Source: Aliikangiella sp965214955 (GTDB lineage Bacteria; Pseudomonadota; Gammaproteobacteria; Enterobacterales; Kangiellaceae). From it: 64,000 bases of DNA. Positions 61,724-64,000 of the stretch are shown in pieces. Made by a program: the position numbers and the translations under genes. Positions within the stretch are counted from its first letter, which is position 1. Each line of letters opens with the position of its first letter. The notes beneath the pieces are model-generated. The model made no database searches. It was not told the DNA's origin and saw only the letters and a list, made by a program, of their open reading frames with translations. The stretch covers positions 124,001 through 188,000 of the forward strand of contig CBDCCU010000007.1 of the NCBI GenBank assembly GCA_965214955.1, read 5' to 3'.

Positions 61724-63058
61724 ATGCTAACACCAGAACTTCTAGCCCCTGCAGGCTCTTTAAAACACATGCGATATGCCTTTGCCTATGGCGCAGATGC
61801 AGTATATGCAGGTCTCCCTCGATATAGTCTTCGGGTAAGAAACAATAGTTTTAACATGAAAAATCTTGAGCTTGGGATCAAGGAAGCTCAAGCGCAAAAT
61901 AAACAGTTTTTTGTAGCAGCGAATATTGCTCCCCATAACAGCAAAGTAAAAACCTTTGTTAAAGATATTGAGCCAATAGTTAACATGAACCCTGATGCAC
62001 TAATTATGTCAGATCCAGGCTTAATGATGATGGTTAGAGAGAACTTTCCCGATACTGTGATCCATTTGTCGGTTCAAGCCAATACGGTGAACTATGCCGC
62101 CGTTAAATTTTGGCAGTCTCTTGGGGTAAAAAGGGTTATTTTATCGCGTGAACTTTCGTTAGATGAAGTTGCCGAAATTAAACAACAGTGCCCCGATATT
62201 GAAATTGAAGTATTTGTTCATGGTGCATTGTGCATTGCTTATTCTGGCAGGTGCTTATTGTCGGGTTATTTTAATCACCGCGATCCAAACCAAGGTACTT
62301 GCACCAATGCTTGTCGCTGGGGTTATAAAGTGCATGAAGCCGAAATGCAGGAAACTGGTGACATACAAAAAGTAAAACCTGCCCCACAAATCGGTATTGG
62401 AGAAACATCAGAAAAACTCGTTTTACTTGAGGAAAATCAGCGTCCTGGCGAATATATGCCCATGTATGAAGACGAGCACGGAACTTACATTTTTAATTCA
62501 AAAGATTTAAGAGCGATTCAACACGTTGAAAAGCTCATTGAAATTGGGGTGGACTGCTTAAAAATTGAGGGACGAACTAAATCACACTTTTATGCTGCTA
62601 GAACCGCTCAGGTTTATCGCAAAGCCATTGATGATGCCATTGCAGGTAAGCCATTTGATATGAACCTTATGGACACATTACAAGGCATGGCTAACCGAGG
62701 CTACACCGAAGGTTTCTTTAGGCGTCATGTACACGATGACTATCAAAACTACTTAAACGGTAGCCCCGAAAGACATAATCAGCTTTTTGTTGGTGAAGTG
62801 CTTCAAGAAGAAGATAAACGTATATTAGTAGATGTCAAAAATCGCTTTCAAGTTGGTGATAAGTTAATTTATATGTCACCCAATGGTGATATTTCACAAA
62901 ACTTAAATTGGATCACTAATCAATATGGTGGTGATATGATTGTTGCTCCAGGTTCAGGACATCAAGTGTGGATAGAAAAACCGCAAGGTTATAGTGGAAA
63001 CATGGGATTAATTGTAAAAGAAAATGCTGTTGAAAGCTTAGCTAAAGCAGTAAGTTAA
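61724..63058 (+). CDS. trhP: tRNA uridine hydroxylase TrhP (YegQ, U32 family)
   Basis: A 444-residue enzyme needed for 5-hydroxylation of tRNA wobble uridines. Start ATG 61724 (MLTPELLAPAGSLKHMRYAF) matches the family; the open frame extends further upstream but is not homologous. Motifs seen are YGADAVYAG, VFVHGALCIAYSGRCLLSGY, GTCTNACRW (Fe-S cysteines) and LKIEGRTKS. It is followed by a strong terminator. Confidence 0.94.
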   Translation: MLTPELLAPAGSLKHMRYAFAYGADAVYAGLPRYSLRVRNNSFNMKNLELGIKEAQAQNKQFFVAANIAPHNSKVKTFVKDIEPIVNMNPDALIMSDPGLMMMVRENFPDTVIHLSVQANTVNYAAVKFWQSLGVKRVILSRELSLDEVAEIKQQCPDIEIEVFVHGALCIAYSGRCLLSGYFNHRDPNQGTCTNACRWGYKVHEAEMQETGDIQKVKPAPQIGIGETSEKLVLLEENQRPGEYMPMYEDEHGTYIFNSKDLRAIQHVEKLIEIGVDCLKIEGRTKSHFYAARTAQVYRKAIDDAIAGKPFDMNLMDTLQGMANRGYTEGFFRRHVHDDYQNYLNGSPERHNQLFVGEVLQEEDKRILVDVKNRFQVGDKLIYMSPNGDISQNLNWITNQYGGDMIVAPGSGHQVWIEKPQGYSGNMGLIVKENAVESLAKAVS

Positions 63059-63081
63059 ATTTTGATATCAATAATAAAATT

Positions 63082-63113
63082 AAGGGGCTTCAATTGAAGC
63101 CCCTTTTTTTTAT
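63082..63113 (+). terminator. Terminator after trhP
   Basis: AAGGGGCTTCAATTGAAGCCCCTT followed by eight Ts and TATTT. Strong, between trhP and the convergent porin. Confidence 0.93.
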
Positions 63114-63127
63114 TTGATACCTAAAGA

Positions 63128-64000
63128 TTAAAGTTTATAGGTAAACATTAGCCATATTTTTTGGCGAGATGTATATAAATCTTCATCATCACTGTCAAAA
63201 TCAGCATATTTAAGTAAGCCGCTCCAGTTTGTGCTTAATTTTTTAGAAATAGAGAAGTCTAACTCAGTACCAAAATCAGTACTTTGTTCTTCTGAGCTAA
63301 AGTCATGGTAAACAACTTTAAAGTTAAAACCGCCAGCTTTGAAAGTCGCATTTAAATACGTATCTTCAATACCAACTCCTGGTGTGGCCAAAAACACATC
63401 AGCCCAACCTTGAAACTTATGTAAAGTCGCTAGTGAAGTAGTAAATGCCTGTCCATTTTCACTGTCACCACCTAAAACTTCAAGACCAGCACCAAATGAG
63501 TAATTATCTTGTTTATATGCACCTTCTAGTAGATAGTAGTTTGCATCATAATCATTGTTATTATTTGCATTATCTGATTGAGAAGCAATTTCAGCAGTAT
63601 ATGCAAATGCACCAGCTTTACCTGAGAACTTTATTCCTAGAGTAGAATTAGATAGTCCAGCAGCATCTTGATTATCTATAGATAAATAATACCCTGACAG
63701 CTTACCTGCACCTGTTTTGTAATCTAAACCTAATAAATGAGTGCGGTGCTCATGATCACCTGCAGGCACTTGCTCACCAAAGATTCTATTAACACCAAAA
63801 ATATAAGAATAGTTAAAATCAACTTTTCCAAATTTATTCTTAAAAGTCATTGCATCATAAGTTTGTTCATTTTGACGCCAGCCAACTCCACCAACATATC
63901 TTTGGTTCCCTATTAAAATTCTTTGACGCCCTAAGTCTAAGCTATAATCACCATCAGTATATTTTAAATAGGCTTGATTAACTTCAGTTCCTTCAGGATC
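63128..64000 (-). CDS. Alginate-export-type outer-membrane porin (partial)
   Basis: A C-terminal part of 290 residues that runs off the right edge; the frame is open through 64000. The beta-barrel character is clear from alternating hydrophobic strands. LGRQRILIGNQRYVGG followed by VGWRQNEQTYDAMTF matches the alginate export family, and the last residues (WLMFTYKL) end in an aromatic/hydrophobic pattern typical of BAM substrates. The substrate is unknown. An internal ATG at 63850 is not a start. The signal peptide lies outside the window. Confidence 0.85.
   Translation of the reverse strand, partial: DPEGTEVNQAYLKYTDGDYSLDLGRQRILIGNQRYVGGVGWRQNEQTYDAMTFKNKFGKVDFNYSYIFGVNRIFGEQVPAGDHEHRTHLLGLDYKTGAGKLSGYYLSIDNQDAAGLSNSTLGIKFSGKAGAFAYTAEIASQSDNANNNNDYDANYYLLEGAYKQDNYSFGAGLEVLGGDSENGQAFTTSLATLHKFQGWADVFLATPGVGIEDTYLNATFKAGGFNFKVVYHDFSSEEQSTDFGTELDFSISKKLSTNWSGLLKYADFDSDDEDLYTSRQKIWLMFTYKL

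Overview
The window is a stretch of AT-rich chromosome from a Gram-negative gammaproteobacterium, most likely marine. The evidence is the lipid A/KDO block (kdsB, ycaR, lpxK, msbA), an exbB/exbD pair, the tusDCB-tusE sulfur relay, ihfA beside pheT, the thrS-infC-rpmI-rplT-pheS-pheT order, fabV, ccoS and an alginate-export-type porin. I cannot name the genus; an Alteromonadales or Oceanospirillales/Kangiella-like lineage fits the gene order but is only an inference. Almost all of the window is ordinary core chromosome. It is overlaid with small mobile DNA (a 266-bp MITE family, an IS256-type element, a REP-transposase remnant), tandem repeats and a few damaged genes.

Layout. 1-7.7 kb: the end of a basic low-complexity protein, a MITE, frameshifted remnants of a saccharopine dehydrogenase-like gene and a DUF1315 gene, RNase E (rne) broken by about nine single-base insertions, a low-molecular-weight tyrosine phosphatase and a frameshifted PAS-GGDEF gene. 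Nearly all lesions here are +1 insertions, which points to poor consensus sequence rather than real decay. 7.8-15.8 kb: envelope biogenesis (kdsB, ycaR, lpxK, msbA, exbD, exbB), comEC and a DUF2062 protein. 15.8-19.1 kb: iron storage (two complementary bacterioferritin subunits, Bfd, a Fur-like box), a rhodanese and FabV. 19.2-25.3 kb: accessory genes (small hypothetical proteins, REP/RAYT remnant, serine hydrolase, BLUF photoreceptor with a broken cytochrome b561, chemoreceptor-like protein). 25.3-31.4 kb: htpG with a sigma-32-type promoter, pyk, gcvR-like, bcp, PIN-PhoH ATPase.

31.4-38.1 kb is the most accessory part. It holds a 30-residue lipoprotein, a small exported protein, a 1317-residue one-protein two-component system (propeller, histidine kinase, receiver, AraC domain), an IS256-type insertion and another exported protein. 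38.3-43.4 kb: tRNA-Ser, yccA-like gene, gdhA, tusDCB-tusE, an mlaC-type gene and tRNA-Pro. 43.4-51.7 kb: a translation block on the minus strand (thrS, infC with an AUU start, rpmI, rplT, pheS, pheT, ihfA, merR). A 125-bp tandem hairpin array separates pheS from pheT. 51.7-58.3 kb: a MITE, a UDG-family protein, an SLC13-type transporter beside a fused ATP sulfurylase/APS kinase, a VanZ protein and a COG3146-type acyltransferase. 58.4-64 kb: a DUF445 gene split by a MITE, then Yip1, ccoS, DUF2057, SafE/COG2836, trhP and the edge of an outer-membrane porin.

The best candidate for something undescribed is the MITE family. It has four larger copies plus several solo ends, TA target duplication, and internal inverted repeats that predict a three-way-junction fold. 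One copy has an exactly reconstructable empty site in DUF445. Solo ends lie just upstream of pyk, the UDG gene and mlaC.
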